Below are positions 1-7,911 of a stretch of DNA of 27,179 nt, piece by piece. How positions within the stretch are numbered: position 1 is the first letter of the stretch; each line of letters opens with the position of its first letter. Made by a program: the position numbers and the translations under genes. The DNA is from CAZTZL01 sp964537715 (GTDB lineage Bacteria; Zhuqueibacterota; QNDG01; DSAB01): positions 1 through 27,179 of the forward strand of contig CAZIAH010000055.1 of NCBI GenBank assembly GCA_964537715.1, in the 5' to 3' direction. Under the pieces are notes generated by a model that was not told the origin of the DNA, did not search any database, and saw only the letters and a list, made by a program, of their open reading frames with translations.

Positions 1-234
1 GGGAATGACTGCGACCATCGGCGTCCAATTCAAATTTACCTTTTCCAGCACATCTCCCATTTGCTGCGCGAGCTTCTCGGTCAAAAAAATCACGTGAAAT
101 CCTTCCTTGACCGATTGATTGAAAAACTTGCCCGCTTCCGAAACATCGGACACAGGATAGACACGAACTCCCAAAGATCGAAATATCAAGACGGTATCAT
201 AATCACCGATTGCACAAATCTTAGACGAATGCAT
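1..234 (-). CDS. ntpG: V-type ATP synthase subunit F, 3' part outside the window
   Basis: Seventy-eight N-terminal residues are visible, starting MHSSKICAIGDYDTVLIFR; the rest runs off the left edge. The pattern of a hydrophobic first strand, a G-D turn, 'FRSLGV', then 'VIFLTEKLA' is typical of the small Rossmann-like F subunit of the V1 central stalk, which sits on subunit D and connects to the membrane part. The ATG overlaps the 3' end of the subunit C gene by 14 bases, which points to translational coupling. Gene order matches the Enterococcus ntp operon, where F (NtpG) follows C and precedes the catalytic A and B subunits. Identification is from family pattern and position; the C-terminal half cannot be judged. 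Confidence 0.88.
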   Translation of the reverse strand, partial: MHSSKICAIGDYDTVLIFRSLGVRVYPVSDVSEAGKFFNQSVKEGFHVIFLTEKLAQQMGDVLEKVNLNWTPMVAVIP

Positions 235-1240
235 GGAGTGGTAATCCTTCCTCGATTGTTTCTTTCGAAAAACCATTGGCACGTCCGACCACGATGCGTC
301 GAACGGCAGAGAGTTCGATCTCCTTGAAAATGAAATAGGCAACCAACACTTCGATTCCGAAACCGCAATTCCGCGCCATTTGAATCAATTGCAATCGGAT
401 TTCCTGACACATCCGCTCCCATTGGGAAAACGGCTGATCCGCTTCGATCTGTCGAATCGTCCGGGTGATCAGCTCTCCGTACGAAGTTTTACCCAGAACC
501 CGAAGCATCTCTTCCCACGATTCGTGGAACAATGCATTCAAAACAGACGGATCTATCCGCCCCCCGAGAAGCCACACATCCTCCGGCAACGATTCTTTTG
601 CATTCACTATCTTCAGACGAAAAAAAGTTCTCAGGTTGATCAAATCCGATTCGAGCACTCTCCATGATTTGAGAAACGGATTGGGATAGCTTTCAAGCAC
701 ATCCTGCCACTCCTGAAATTCGGCCTGATCGATGAACGTATCGATCTCCTGCCCGTTTTTCTTTTCATCGGGCAATTCGTGGAAATGATCGACCGTATTC
801 TGGAGAAATACCGGCAGTGATTTTTCTGCTTCGGATTGAACCGCATTTCGAATCGCTTCTGTTTCGATCAATCCGCCTTCACGCAGCAAACCCTCTCGCG
901 ATTCACCGGACACCCTTTCTCGGAGAATCACCCTGAGATTGTGAAAATCGATCCGTTTTCGAAATAGATCTGTCCAGACTGGATCCCGGCTCAACTGGCA
1001 GATCAATTCCAGTACGGAACGCCATTCCAACCGGATCAGTGCTTCAACCTGATTCCAGGAGCGCACGTTATCGACATCTCGTCCGTAGCCGGCTTCCGAG
1101 AGAATCCGCCCGGCTTCCTCCGCACTGGAAGAAAGAATGAGACGGTTCAAGAGCTGTTTCGTTAGAAACCGTTTTTCCAGAACCCGGATACGTCCGACGG
1201 CAAATCCGTAACGCATATCGAATCGAAGACGATAACTCAC
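221..1240 (-). CDS. ntpC: V-type ATP synthase subunit C (AC39-like)
   Basis: The product is 339 aa, normal for bacterial/archaeal V/A-ATPase subunit C, the soluble funnel-shaped protein (NtpC/AtpC, eukaryotic d) that caps the c-ring and couples the rotor shaft to it. The N-terminus has the family's run of 'RYGFAVGRIRVLEKRFL' followed by repeated all-helical units, with short 'LIRLEW' and 'DFHNLRVILR' segments at the usual places. It has no membrane segment and no signal peptide. Its start ATG overlaps the stop of the E gene in an ATGA arrangement, and its own stop lies inside the F gene, so E, C and F are translated as a tightly coupled block. This family diverges quickly, so the call rests on pattern plus gene order. 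Confidence 0.9.
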   Translation of the reverse strand: MSYRLRFDMRYGFAVGRIRVLEKRFLTKQLLNRLILSSSAEEAGRILSEAGYGRDVDNVRSWNQVEALIRLEWRSVLELICQLSRDPVWTDLFRKRIDFHNLRVILRERVSGESREGLLREGGLIETEAIRNAVQSEAEKSLPVFLQNTVDHFHELPDEKKNGQEIDTFIDQAEFQEWQDVLESYPNPFLKSWRVLESDLINLRTFFRLKIVNAKESLPEDVWLLGGRIDPSVLNALFHESWEEMLRVLGKTSYGELITRTIRQIEADQPFSQWERMCQEIRLQLIQMARNCGFGIEVLVAYFIFKEIELSAVRRIVVGRANGFSKETIEEGLPLHAFV

Positions 1241-1842
1241 TGCTCTCCTCCAAAAAGAATGGATGCGACCTCGGATTCCAGTTCCTCACGCGCGTTGCCA
1301 AACAGAACAGACAGTGTCGCATTGATCTCCTTGCGCTCCCGACGGAGAATAAATCCGCCGTCGCTATCGATGATCTCTTTGCTCAGTGTGATCTTTCCAA
1401 GTTTGCCGGATTTTTTCAGACGCCGATTCACCGATCCGATCAGGGAAGAAGAAATCTTCTTGGCGTCCGATTTGGCGGCAACGACTTCTTCGTCTCCGGT
1501 CACCGCAACTTGTTCGAGTAACGTGCTCAAAAATTGGACGTACTCCTGCACCTTGAGTTGCTTGATGCGGTCGTAAGCTTCACGGAACGCTTCATCGATC
1601 AGTTTCTGCTTGAGATCGAGCAGGTTCTGACGCGACTCCATTTGACTACTGGAAAGCATTCTTCGAACCGATTCTTCCGCCTGATGTTTCCCTTTTTCCT
1701 CGGCGTCGGACCGGATTTTTTCGATCTCCCGGGATTTCTGAACTTCGATATCAGTAACCTTTTTCCGATAGGATTCGAGAATCTCTTCGGCCTCTTTTTC
1801 TGCGTCCGAACGAATTTTTTCTATAATCGCTTTTACTGGCAT
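1237..1842 (-). CDS. ntpE: V-type ATP synthase subunit E (peripheral stalk)
   Basis: The product is 201 aa. The first ~100 residues form a charged helix rich in Lys/Glu/Arg (for example 'SDAEKEAEEILESYRKK'), the coiled coil that pairs with the G/H subunit to make the peripheral stalk. The C-terminal ~100 residues form the globular head that binds the catalytic A3B3 hexamer; the 'DGGFILRRERKEINATLSVLF' stretch near the end is the typical conserved strand pair of E subunits. The gene begins 9 bases after the K stop and overlaps the C start by 4 bases. Length, architecture and operon position agree. Confidence 0.92.
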   Translation of the reverse strand: MPVKAIIEKIRSDAEKEAEEILESYRKKVTDIEVQKSREIEKIRSDAEEKGKHQAEESVRRMLSSSQMESRQNLLDLKQKLIDEAFREAYDRIKQLKVQEYVQFLSTLLEQVAVTGDEEVVAAKSDAKKISSSLIGSVNRRLKKSGKLGKITLSKEIIDSDGGFILRRERKEINATLSVLFGNAREELESEVASILFGGEQ

Positions 1843-1851
1843 GTAGCCTAC

Positions 1852-2325
1852 CTACATCTGAATGCTGTTGATAAGCAAAATGGAAATGAGCAAGCCGAGA
1901 ATCGCATAAAATTCCACAAACACACCCAGCACGAGGGCCTTCCCCATTTCGTTCGGCTGTTTGGCCGTCATGGTCACACCGGTGGCACAGACGCGGCCCT
2001 GGTGGATCGCGGAAAAAAGACCGGCCAAAGCAATGGGAAGACAACCCAAAAGAAACTCGAATCCTTTGGCCACGGTCATCGGCTCCTGAATACCTCCGCC
2101 GAGCAATCCGAGTTTCATGATCGCGATAAAACCGACCAGAAAACCGTAGATGCCCTGCGTTCCCGGAAGCGCGGTAAGCAGCAACAGTTTTCCAAAAAGT
2201 TCGGGCTCCTCGCTCATCACGCCGTTGGCAGTCTGACCAACCGAACCGACAGCCACTGCGGACCCGATGCCCGCAAGTATCACTGCCAATCCGATTCCAA
2301 AAAGCGCAATAATCAATCCTGACAT
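1852..2325 (-). CDS. ntpK: V-type ATP synthase subunit K (rotor ring proteolipid, Na+ type)
   Basis: The product is 157 aa with four hydrophobic helices, the duplicated-hairpin form of the c-ring subunit. The ion-carrying Glu is E138 in 'GVFVEFYAILG' of helix 4; the equivalent place in helix 2 has Gln (Q57 in 'LPGTQGIYGF'), so each protomer carries one ion site. Leu53, Thr56, Gln57, Tyr60 and Gln109 line up with the residues that bind Na+ in Enterococcus hirae NtpK (Leu61, Thr64, Gln65, Tyr68, Gln110, with Glu139), so I infer Na+ rather than H+ translocation. A strong AGGAGG lies 5 bases before the ATG, fitting the high expression a multicopy ring subunit needs. The residue matches are read directly; the coupling ion is inference. 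Confidence 0.95.
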   Translation of the reverse strand: MSGLIIALFGIGLAVILAGIGSAVAVGSVGQTANGVMSEEPELFGKLLLLTALPGTQGIYGFLVGFIAIMKLGLLGGGIQEPMTVAKGFEFLLGCLPIALAGLFSAIHQGRVCATGVTMTAKQPNEMGKALVLGVFVEFYAILGLLISILLINSIQM

Positions 2326-2358
2326 GTATTCCTCCTGTTTAATTATAAAAATGACAAC

Positions 2359-4365
2359 CTACCCCTCCGTGATCTTGTGATCCACGATCAGGGAATATTG
2401 ATATTGCTCTTTCAAAGGTTTGAAGGGGCTTCCTCCCCCTTCCAAAAATTTCTGAAAAAACTCGACGAACTGAAGCCGCATGGTGTGAATAAAACCGCTC
2501 ACCATGTTAATCAGTATATTGAACAAATGCCCGCCGACGAAAAACAGGGCGGCCAGTACGATTCCGATCACCGGGATCCCCTTGATCATCCCGATCATGG
2601 TATTGATGACCATAGCGATCACACCGGTCGCCATGCCCATCGCCATGAGGCGGGAATAGGAAAGAATGTCTCCAAAATACCCCGTAATGCCATAGAGACT
2701 GTAAAGGCCGGCAAAAATTCGTGCAACCGGATTCTTGCTCGTCCTTCCCCCGAACAGCACGATGACACCGGCTGCTGAAATCGCCATCCATTTGCCGATT
2801 GATCCTGCCGCTGTGCCGAGAATGGACGGCCGCCCCATTCCGATAAGAACCAGGCCGGAGAGCAGGGCAAGCCAGGAAATCTGATCGTAAATGCCGTCTA
2901 AAATTTTCCCTTTTCTGACCGAATCATAGAATGCGAGAATCAAACCAAAACAAACATGAATAAATCCCAGACCCATACAAACACCGAGAAAAATAATAGA
3001 CCCCTTTCCTTCCAGGGGATCGAAAAGCATCAATCTGCTTCGTATGGCCTGAAGTTGAGGGGAAAAGTTGGAAAAGTCGAGACCGAAATAACCGCCGGTG
3101 ACTGCTCCGACGGGAATCGTCATCAGTCCTGTATAAAAAAGAATGGCAAAAAGCCGTTTCGATCCCTGGCCCAGAGGAATTTTCTTCAAGGTAAGAAACG
3201 AAAGCAGCGCCACAATCAAGCCATACCCGGCATCGGTGAGACACATGGCAAGAAAGAGAATGAAAAACGGTGCCAGTCTGGGTGTCGGATCGAGTTCGAA
3301 ATAGGATGGGGAACCGTAAAGATCGGTGATCATTTCGAAAGGTTCGGCAAACGGACGGTTCTCGAGATAGACCGGCGGATTCTCTCCTTTTTCGGGCCGT
3401 ACTTTCACCACACGGATCGTCGAAAAGGTTTTTTCCATCTTCTCCTTGAGAGCCGGAAAATCTTCCTCTCTCGTCCATCCCTGCAGCATGACGGCTTTTT
3501 CCGTTTCTGCGAAACGGGATTCGGTTTTAGTACGTTCCAGCAGATTCGCCAGATGTTCCTCGATCACGATAAGTTTAGGACGATGATCGATCAGCTGCGC
3601 CGTTTGATCGTTGAGCGCTTTCTTTTGAACTGCAATTTCTTCGATCTGCTTATCGAGAGAAGCGATGATCTCCCTTGGAATTTGTGTGTATCCTTCCCAA
3701 GTGACTTCCCTGTGTTCGATCTTGCCTAGAATGCCGACGATCTTCTCCTGTTCTTCCTTGAGATGGATCAACAGAACCGCATCACCAGATTCGGATTGCG
3801 AGAACCGCTCGATGTGAAAACGCTCTGTTTTTTCACGAAGCCTGGCAACCAATTCATCGTAATTTCCACGAGATACGAAAAGTGTACGTACCACCGACTT
3901 GTTCGTTTCTCCGATCTGATCGAGGGAAAAATCCAGACCGATCCAGTCCGTGAGATTCTCTTTTTCTCTCTCACAGCGGTCGAGCTGCAGATTGAGTTCA
4001 TTTTCCTTCTGATAGATCGAATTGCACAGGTCGACGACAGATTGATAGTCAAATTTCTCTGTGATTTTCCGAAATTCCTGCGGCGTCATCCTCAATCGCT
4101 GTTCCGAAATCTTTTCGAGAAAACCCTGCTTTGGTATGAACGGGGCCAGATATTTGATTGCAAAGCGGATTCCGGCCAACCGTTTTTCGATGGTTTCGAG
4201 CTGCGGCGATTCTTCCGGCTTGAATGATTCGTATTTTTTATCAGGATGCATTTGGCTGAAATCCCGAACTTCCACCACACCCAGCGTCTGAAGCAGGGAA
4301 AGCGCCCGATCTTTTTCCGTCTTGTGGCTGAAAATCTCAACTTTTTGCATGGAGGAAATAGCCAT
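2359..4365 (-). CDS. ntpI: V-type ATP synthase subunit I (a-type stator)
   Basis: The product is 668 aa, the usual size for bacterial subunit I. The first ~340 residues are soluble and rich in coiled coil (the stator arm that meets the E/G stalks). The remainder holds about seven to eight membrane helices. The conserved 'GDILSYSRLMAMG' motif in a late helix carries Arg at about residue 572, the expected essential arginine that faces the ring Glu. It is followed by the family motif 'GGHLFNILINMVSGFIHTMRL' and the C-terminal 'FVEFFQKFLEGGG'. The ATG overlaps the stop of the upstream G/H gene by one base (TAATG), so the two are coupled. It forms the ion half-channels together with the K ring. 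Confidence 0.95.
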   Translation of the reverse strand: MAISSMQKVEIFSHKTEKDRALSLLQTLGVVEVRDFSQMHPDKKYESFKPEESPQLETIEKRLAGIRFAIKYLAPFIPKQGFLEKISEQRLRMTPQEFRKITEKFDYQSVVDLCNSIYQKENELNLQLDRCEREKENLTDWIGLDFSLDQIGETNKSVVRTLFVSRGNYDELVARLREKTERFHIERFSQSESGDAVLLIHLKEEQEKIVGILGKIEHREVTWEGYTQIPREIIASLDKQIEEIAVQKKALNDQTAQLIDHRPKLIVIEEHLANLLERTKTESRFAETEKAVMLQGWTREEDFPALKEKMEKTFSTIRVVKVRPEKGENPPVYLENRPFAEPFEMITDLYGSPSYFELDPTPRLAPFFILFLAMCLTDAGYGLIVALLSFLTLKKIPLGQGSKRLFAILFYTGLMTIPVGAVTGGYFGLDFSNFSPQLQAIRSRLMLFDPLEGKGSIIFLGVCMGLGFIHVCFGLILAFYDSVRKGKILDGIYDQISWLALLSGLVLIGMGRPSILGTAAGSIGKWMAISAAGVIVLFGGRTSKNPVARIFAGLYSLYGITGYFGDILSYSRLMAMGMATGVIAMVINTMIGMIKGIPVIGIVLAALFFVGGHLFNILINMVSGFIHTMRLQFVEFFQKFLEGGGSPFKPLKEQYQYSLIVDHKITEG

Positions 4366-4676
4366 TAACCCAAAATCCTCCTTAATATCAACGCAACTGC
4401 TTCCTCTTGATTCTTTTTGCTCGATTGAACGATTTTCTGTTTTTTCGCTTCCGTATCGTCTAAGATCGCCTGGACTTGAGGCTGTGCTTCATGCCTGGCC
4501 GATTCCACCATTTCAGTGACGATTTTCTTGACTTTTTCTTTCGATGCTTCGATTTCTCTGGTCATTTGAGCGATTGCCTTTTCGACCATTGCTTCGCCCT
4601 GCTGACGCGCTTTTTGCAATGTGGCTTCAGCCTTTGCTTCAGCTTTTTTGATCGTTTGCAATTCTTTTACGGACAC
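4365..4676 (-). CDS. ntpF: V-type ATP synthase subunit G/H (peripheral stalk)
   Basis: The product is 103 aa, almost entirely a charged heptad helix, starting MSVKELQTIKKAEAKAEATL with repeated A/E/K/Q spacing. This is how the small stalk subunit (NtpF in Enterococcus, AhaH/AtpH in archaea) looks; it winds around subunit E. The start is GTG at 4676, chosen because AGAGG sits 7 bases upstream and no ATG fits. As first gene of the operon its position agrees with the Enterococcus order. Coiled-coil proteins are hard to identify by sequence alone, so context carries much of the weight. A 122-bp gap separates it from the bactofilin gene; I see no convincing terminator there, so transcription could enter from upstream as well. 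Confidence 0.85.
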   Translation of the reverse strand: MSVKELQTIKKAEAKAEATLQKARQQGEAMVEKAIAQMTREIEASKEKVKKIVTEMVESARHEAQPQVQAILDDTEAKKQKIVQSSKKNQEEAVALILRRILG

Positions 4677-4798
4677 TAAAAAACCTCTTGCTTAAATTTA
4701 AATTTGGATATAATAAATCCCCAGTACCAAAATTCTGTAAAACCATAATCGGCAGGAAAAATCGGTCAATCGCATTAAAGGCACACTGGGGAACTACT

Positions 4799-5215
4799 TT
4801 AACTCAACACCGGATTCTCTTTTTTATTTTCATCCAATTTTTGATAGCTCTTTTGACCCTCTCCTTCTTTCATAGAACATTTCCCGTCAAACTGGGCGCC
4901 GTCATCCACAACCAGACGGGAAGCCTTGATATCTCCCTGAATAAACGATTTGGATTCAAGAACCACCTTCCCGGAAACAACGATATTGCCTTTAATTCTT
5001 CCGGCCAACAGAAGATCTTTGGAATGAACACTTCCTTCAACCACACCATCTTTACCAACAACGACAGTATCTGTAGCACGAATGTTTCCGGTGACTCTCC
5101 CGTCGACACGGATGCTGTTTTGAACCTTCACATTTCCATCCAAAACAGTTCCCTTGCCGATAATCGTCGTCAGTTCACCTCTCCTGCCAAACTCTGTCAG
5201 TGCTTTTTCTTTCAC
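4799..5215 (-). CDS. Bactofilin (polymer-forming cytoskeletal protein)
   Basis: The product is 138 aa from a GTG start. Residues ~14-115 form the bactofilin beta-helix: short repeated strands such as 'GTVLDGNVKVQNSIRVDG', 'GNIRATDTVVVGKDG' and 'GSVHSKDLLLAG', with Gly/Asp turns. The disordered charged tail ('KLDENKKENPVLS') is typical. Bactofilins polymerise without nucleotide and act as membrane-associated scaffolds for cell shape and peptidoglycan enzymes. The gene directly follows an M23 peptidase gene, the same pairing as Helicobacter ccmA-csd1 and other bacteria, which suggests the two work together. An open frame continues upstream to 5404, but it overlaps the peptidase and ignores the strong ribosome site, so I reject that longer start. 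Confidence 0.92.
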   Translation of the reverse strand: MKEKALTEFGRRGELTTIIGKGTVLDGNVKVQNSIRVDGRVTGNIRATDTVVVGKDGVVEGSVHSKDLLLAGRIKGNIVVSGKVVLESKSFIQGDIKASRLVVDDGAQFDGKCSMKEGEGQKSYQKLDENKKENPVLS

Positions 5216-5223
5216 TATATTTA

Positions 5224-5229
5224 CCTCCT
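5224..5229 (-). promoter_or_regulatory. Shine-Dalgarno site that sets the bactofilin GTG start
   Basis: On the minus strand a perfect AGGAGG (in GAGGAGGTAA) lies 8 bases before GTG at 5215. No comparable site precedes the upstream in-frame starts at 5404 or 5308, both of which overlap the peptidase gene. Confidence 0.85.
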
Positions 5230-5270
5230 CATTTGCCCCTTCAGCTCTCGGTTGAAGCCGCAAAACACGT

Positions 5271-6173
5271 CTAAGTTCCTTTATCCAGTTTTTTACTGTG
5301 TATTGCATAAACAAATTCCTCGGGATCCAACGGTTCGCCATTTCTCCATATCTCAAAGTGCAAATGCGGGGCCGAACTGATTCCAGAACTCCCCAAAAGC
5401 GCAATAGACTGGCCTTTTCTCACCCGCGCTCCCTGTGTCACGAGAAGACGCATGGCATGCGCATAATAGGAAAACAACCCCTGACCATGAGAGATCACGA
5501 TGACATTACCAAAATCAGGCGTCCAGTCAGAAAGAAGAACGACCCCTGCTCCGGCTGCTCGAATCACGGTTCCTTTCTTCGCTGCAATATCGATCCCATA
5601 ATGGCTGCGGCCTACATACCATCCGCCCTTCTGAAAATGGGTGGTCAAAAAACCTTCCACGGGCAAAAAGGTGGGCAAATATTCCGGATTGAAAAAATCC
5701 CCGGTCGATTCAGATAAGAAGCTGAGCCGATTCTTTGTGGAGACATCCCGTTCTTCTTCCTCAATAACCCCGGTTTCCGGACTCGTTTCCTCATAATCAG
5801 ACTGTGGAACCACCGGCGGCTGACTTTCCGGAAAGGGTTCCTGATTCTCTTCAAGTCCGAGCGTGCCTCCGAATGCTTTTCGTATCTTCTGGTCCGTTAT
5901 CCGGATCTGCTGAAACTCCCTGGCAATGCGCTCAATCTTCTGATTTTGCGCTTTCAAATCCACATTTTCCGTCAACAAAACCTGTTTGATATTTTTTAGA
6001 CGATGAATACGAAAATAACCAACGGCACCCCAAATAATATGAACACTTAAAACCAAAAGCAGAGCCACGATAATCCAGCCCTGGGTGTAGTTGAGTGTAA
6101 TGCTTTTGGGATCCCGTTCCCGATCCGGGATGAAAATAAAAGAAAAATAACGTTCTCTGCCGCGCTTTGCCAT
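5271..6173 (-). CDS. M23 family (LytM-type) peptidoglycan endopeptidase, membrane anchored
   Basis: The product is 300 aa. A short basic cytoplasmic N-terminus is followed by one membrane helix (~32-52), a coiled-coil stretch (~58-100), an acidic/Pro-rich linker (~108-145) and a C-terminal LytM domain (~170-290). Zn ligands are His191 and Asp195 in 'HYGIDIAAKKG' and His272 in 'APHLHFEIW'; catalytic His239 ('YYAHAM') and His270 are present, so the enzyme should be active. It would cut peptide cross-links in the periplasm. It sits 14 bases after parB and 55 bases before the bactofilin gene, so a parAB-peptidase-bactofilin transcript is likely. The family, topology and active site are read directly; the role in cell shape is inferred from the neighbour. 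Confidence 0.93.
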   Translation of the reverse strand: MAKRGRERYFSFIFIPDRERDPKSITLNYTQGWIIVALLLVLSVHIIWGAVGYFRIHRLKNIKQVLLTENVDLKAQNQKIERIAREFQQIRITDQKIRKAFGGTLGLEENQEPFPESQPPVVPQSDYEETSPETGVIEEEERDVSTKNRLSFLSESTGDFFNPEYLPTFLPVEGFLTTHFQKGGWYVGRSHYGIDIAAKKGTVIRAAGAGVVLLSDWTPDFGNVIVISHGQGLFSYYAHAMRLLVTQGARVRKGQSIALLGSSGISSAPHLHFEIWRNGEPLDPEEFVYAIHSKKLDKGT

Positions 6174-6187
6174 ATCCTGCCTATATC

Positions 6188-7066
6188 TTATACTTTAATT
6201 TGTTCGATCAACTCCATGATTCGTTCCAGGTCATCGGCCATATAATATACAATTTCGATCTTCCCTCCCTGACCGGAAGGTTTCACATGGACCTGGGTTC
6301 CAAATATTTGCCGCAATTGATCTTCCATTTCTGACAGATGGGGGTCCTTTTTTACCTCGGGAACCGGTTCGAAGGCTTTTTCTTCCGACTCCAGCCGTTG
6401 CCTGACTGATTCCTCGACCTTCCGGACATTCCATCCACCCTTAATAATTTTTCTCCACATTTCCAGTTGTTCCTCGGAAGTGCGAAGTCCCATAAGGGCC
6501 CGTGCATGCCCCATCGAGATTTCCTCGTTCTGAATGCTCTTCTGAATATTGAAAGGAAGCCTCAGCAATCGAACCACGTTCGCAACAGTAGCCCGGTCTT
6601 TCCCGACTTTCTTGGCGACCTCTTCCTGTGTCATTCCGTACTCTTTTTGAAGACGCTGGTAGGCTTTGGCGAGATCGATCGGATTCAGGTCTTCTCTTTG
6701 TATGTTCTCGACCAGGGCCAATTCCAGCATCTGACCTTCCGAATTTACATCCATGACATAGGCGGGGATCCGGGCAAACCCGATTTCCTGAACCGCCCTG
6801 AACCGCCTTTCGCCAGCAATCAATTCGTATCCGTTTTCAACTGCCCGAACAGTAATGGGCTGGATCACTCCGTTTTCCATGATGGATTGCTTCAACTCAT
6901 CCAAATGAGCCCGGTCGAATTCGAGACGCGGCTGAAATGGATTGGAATGGATCAAAGAAACATCGATTTCAGCGAGTGATTCCTCATGAATATTGGACAT
7001 TTCCTCTTCTTCGCTGATCTGCGGAATCAAAGCTTCCAGGCCTCTTCCCAGCCGCTTATGCTTCAT
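6188..7066 (-). CDS. parB: Chromosome partitioning protein ParB (Spo0J-like CTPase)
   Basis: The product is 292 aa from the ATG at 7066, giving the classic N-terminus MKHKRLGRGLEALIP; the open frame extends further but into parA. Conserved boxes are present in order: 'NPFQPR' (42-47), 'GERRFRA' (85-91) and 'ENIQREDLNP' (120-129), which form the CTP-binding pocket, and the helix-turn-helix 'MTQEEVAKKVGKDRATVANV' (145-164) that reads parS. A C-terminal dimer domain ends 'IMELIEQIKV'. ParB loads on parS, spreads as a clamp and recruits ParA and SMC. The start overlaps the parA stop by 11 bases and GGAGG precedes it, so the pair is coupled. No clear parS was found in the window. Confidence 0.97.
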   Translation of the reverse strand: MKHKRLGRGLEALIPQISEEEEMSNIHEESLAEIDVSLIHSNPFQPRLEFDRAHLDELKQSIMENGVIQPITVRAVENGYELIAGERRFRAVQEIGFARIPAYVMDVNSEGQMLELALVENIQREDLNPIDLAKAYQRLQKEYGMTQEEVAKKVGKDRATVANVVRLLRLPFNIQKSIQNEEISMGHARALMGLRTSEEQLEMWRKIIKGGWNVRKVEESVRQRLESEEKAFEPVPEVKKDPHLSEMEDQLRQIFGTQVHVKPSGQGGKIEIVYYMADDLERIMELIEQIKV

Positions 7067-7820
7067 GGTTGATAACCTCCTCAGCAAGCCGGATGTAATT
7101 GTCCGACCCGATACAGACGGCATCATAAAGAATCACCGGTTTCCCAAAACTGGGTGCTTCACTCAGCCGGACATTTCGATGAATCTTTGTTTCAAAAACC
7201 TTGTCGCTGAAATACTTTTTGACATCTTCCGCAACCTGATTGGACAGATTCAACCGGCTGTCATACATGGTCAGCACCACCCCTTCGATTTCCAGATGCG
7301 AATTGAGATGTTTCTGAACAAGACGGATCGTTTTGAGCAGCTGACTCAAACCTTCAAGCGCGTAATATTCGCATTGAATCGGGATGAGAACGGACTGGGC
7401 CGCGGTCAAACTGTTGATGGTGAGCAGTCCCAGCGAAGGGGGACAATCAATGAAAATATACTGATACTTTTTTTTGATGTTCTGCAGAACTTCCCGCAGA
7501 ATTTTTTCCCTTCCAATCAGATTCACCAGTTCGATTTCCGCACCGACCAGACGAATGCTCGACGGCAGAATATCCAGATAAGAAATTTCGGTCGGCTGGA
7601 TCGCTTCATTGATATCCGTATTTTTTAATAAAACCTCATAGATGCTCTTCTCGATATTATCGTGATCCAGCCCCAGACCGCTAGTTGCATTGGCCTGAGG
7701 ATCAATATCTATGAGCAGCGTCGGACGCTCGGAAACGGCAATGCAGGCACACAGATTGATCGCCGTTGTTGTTTTTCCGACCCCGCCTTTCTGATTTGCA
7801 ATAGTAATGATCTTTGCCAA
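7056..7820 (-). CDS. parA: Chromosome partitioning ATPase ParA (Soj-like)
   Basis: The product is 254 aa from a TTG start at 7820, giving MAKIITIANQKGGVGKTTTA as N-terminus, the standard Soj start; a second TTG at 7865 would add 15 unusual residues. The deviant Walker A 'KGGVGKTTT' (11-19) with its signature Lys, the A' motif 'DIDPQANATSGLG' (38-50) and the Walker B-like 'YIFIDCPPSLGLLT' (121-134) are intact. There is no N-terminal HTH, so it is the chromosomal rather than the plasmid P1 type. It binds DNA non-specifically in the ATP state and moves ParB-parS complexes. It lies 91 bases after the SH3 lipoprotein gene and overlaps parB. Confidence 0.96.
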   Translation of the reverse strand: MAKIITIANQKGGVGKTTTAINLCACIAVSERPTLLIDIDPQANATSGLGLDHDNIEKSIYEVLLKNTDINEAIQPTEISYLDILPSSIRLVGAEIELVNLIGREKILREVLQNIKKKYQYIFIDCPPSLGLLTINSLTAAQSVLIPIQCEYYALEGLSQLLKTIRLVQKHLNSHLEIEGVVLTMYDSRLNLSNQVAEDVKKYFSDKVFETKIHRNVRLSEAPSFGKPVILYDAVCIGSDNYIRLAEEVINHEA

Positions 7821-7911
7821 TCTATTCTCTTCAATTAGTATATGATTCGAACTTTTAATATACAATTTTACAATTTTAAATGCAAGCAGAGATAGCCGGA
7901 TTTAGCATACC

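Noticed and set aside
90..99. TCACGTGAAA, the core of a parS palindrome, within the subunit F gene.
   Set aside because: Only about 10 of 16 positions of the parS consensus match, it lies inside coding sequence and 7 kb from parB. Too weak to call.
2956..3729. A 257-codon open frame on the plus strand opposite V-ATPase subunit I.
   Set aside because: Shadow of a well-identified gene; composition is biased and no ribosome site is present.
5216..5404. Upstream extension of the bactofilin frame (starts at 5404 or 5308).
   Set aside because: It overlaps the peptidase gene, adds residues without bactofilin features and ignores the AGGAGG placed 8 bases before the GTG at 5215.
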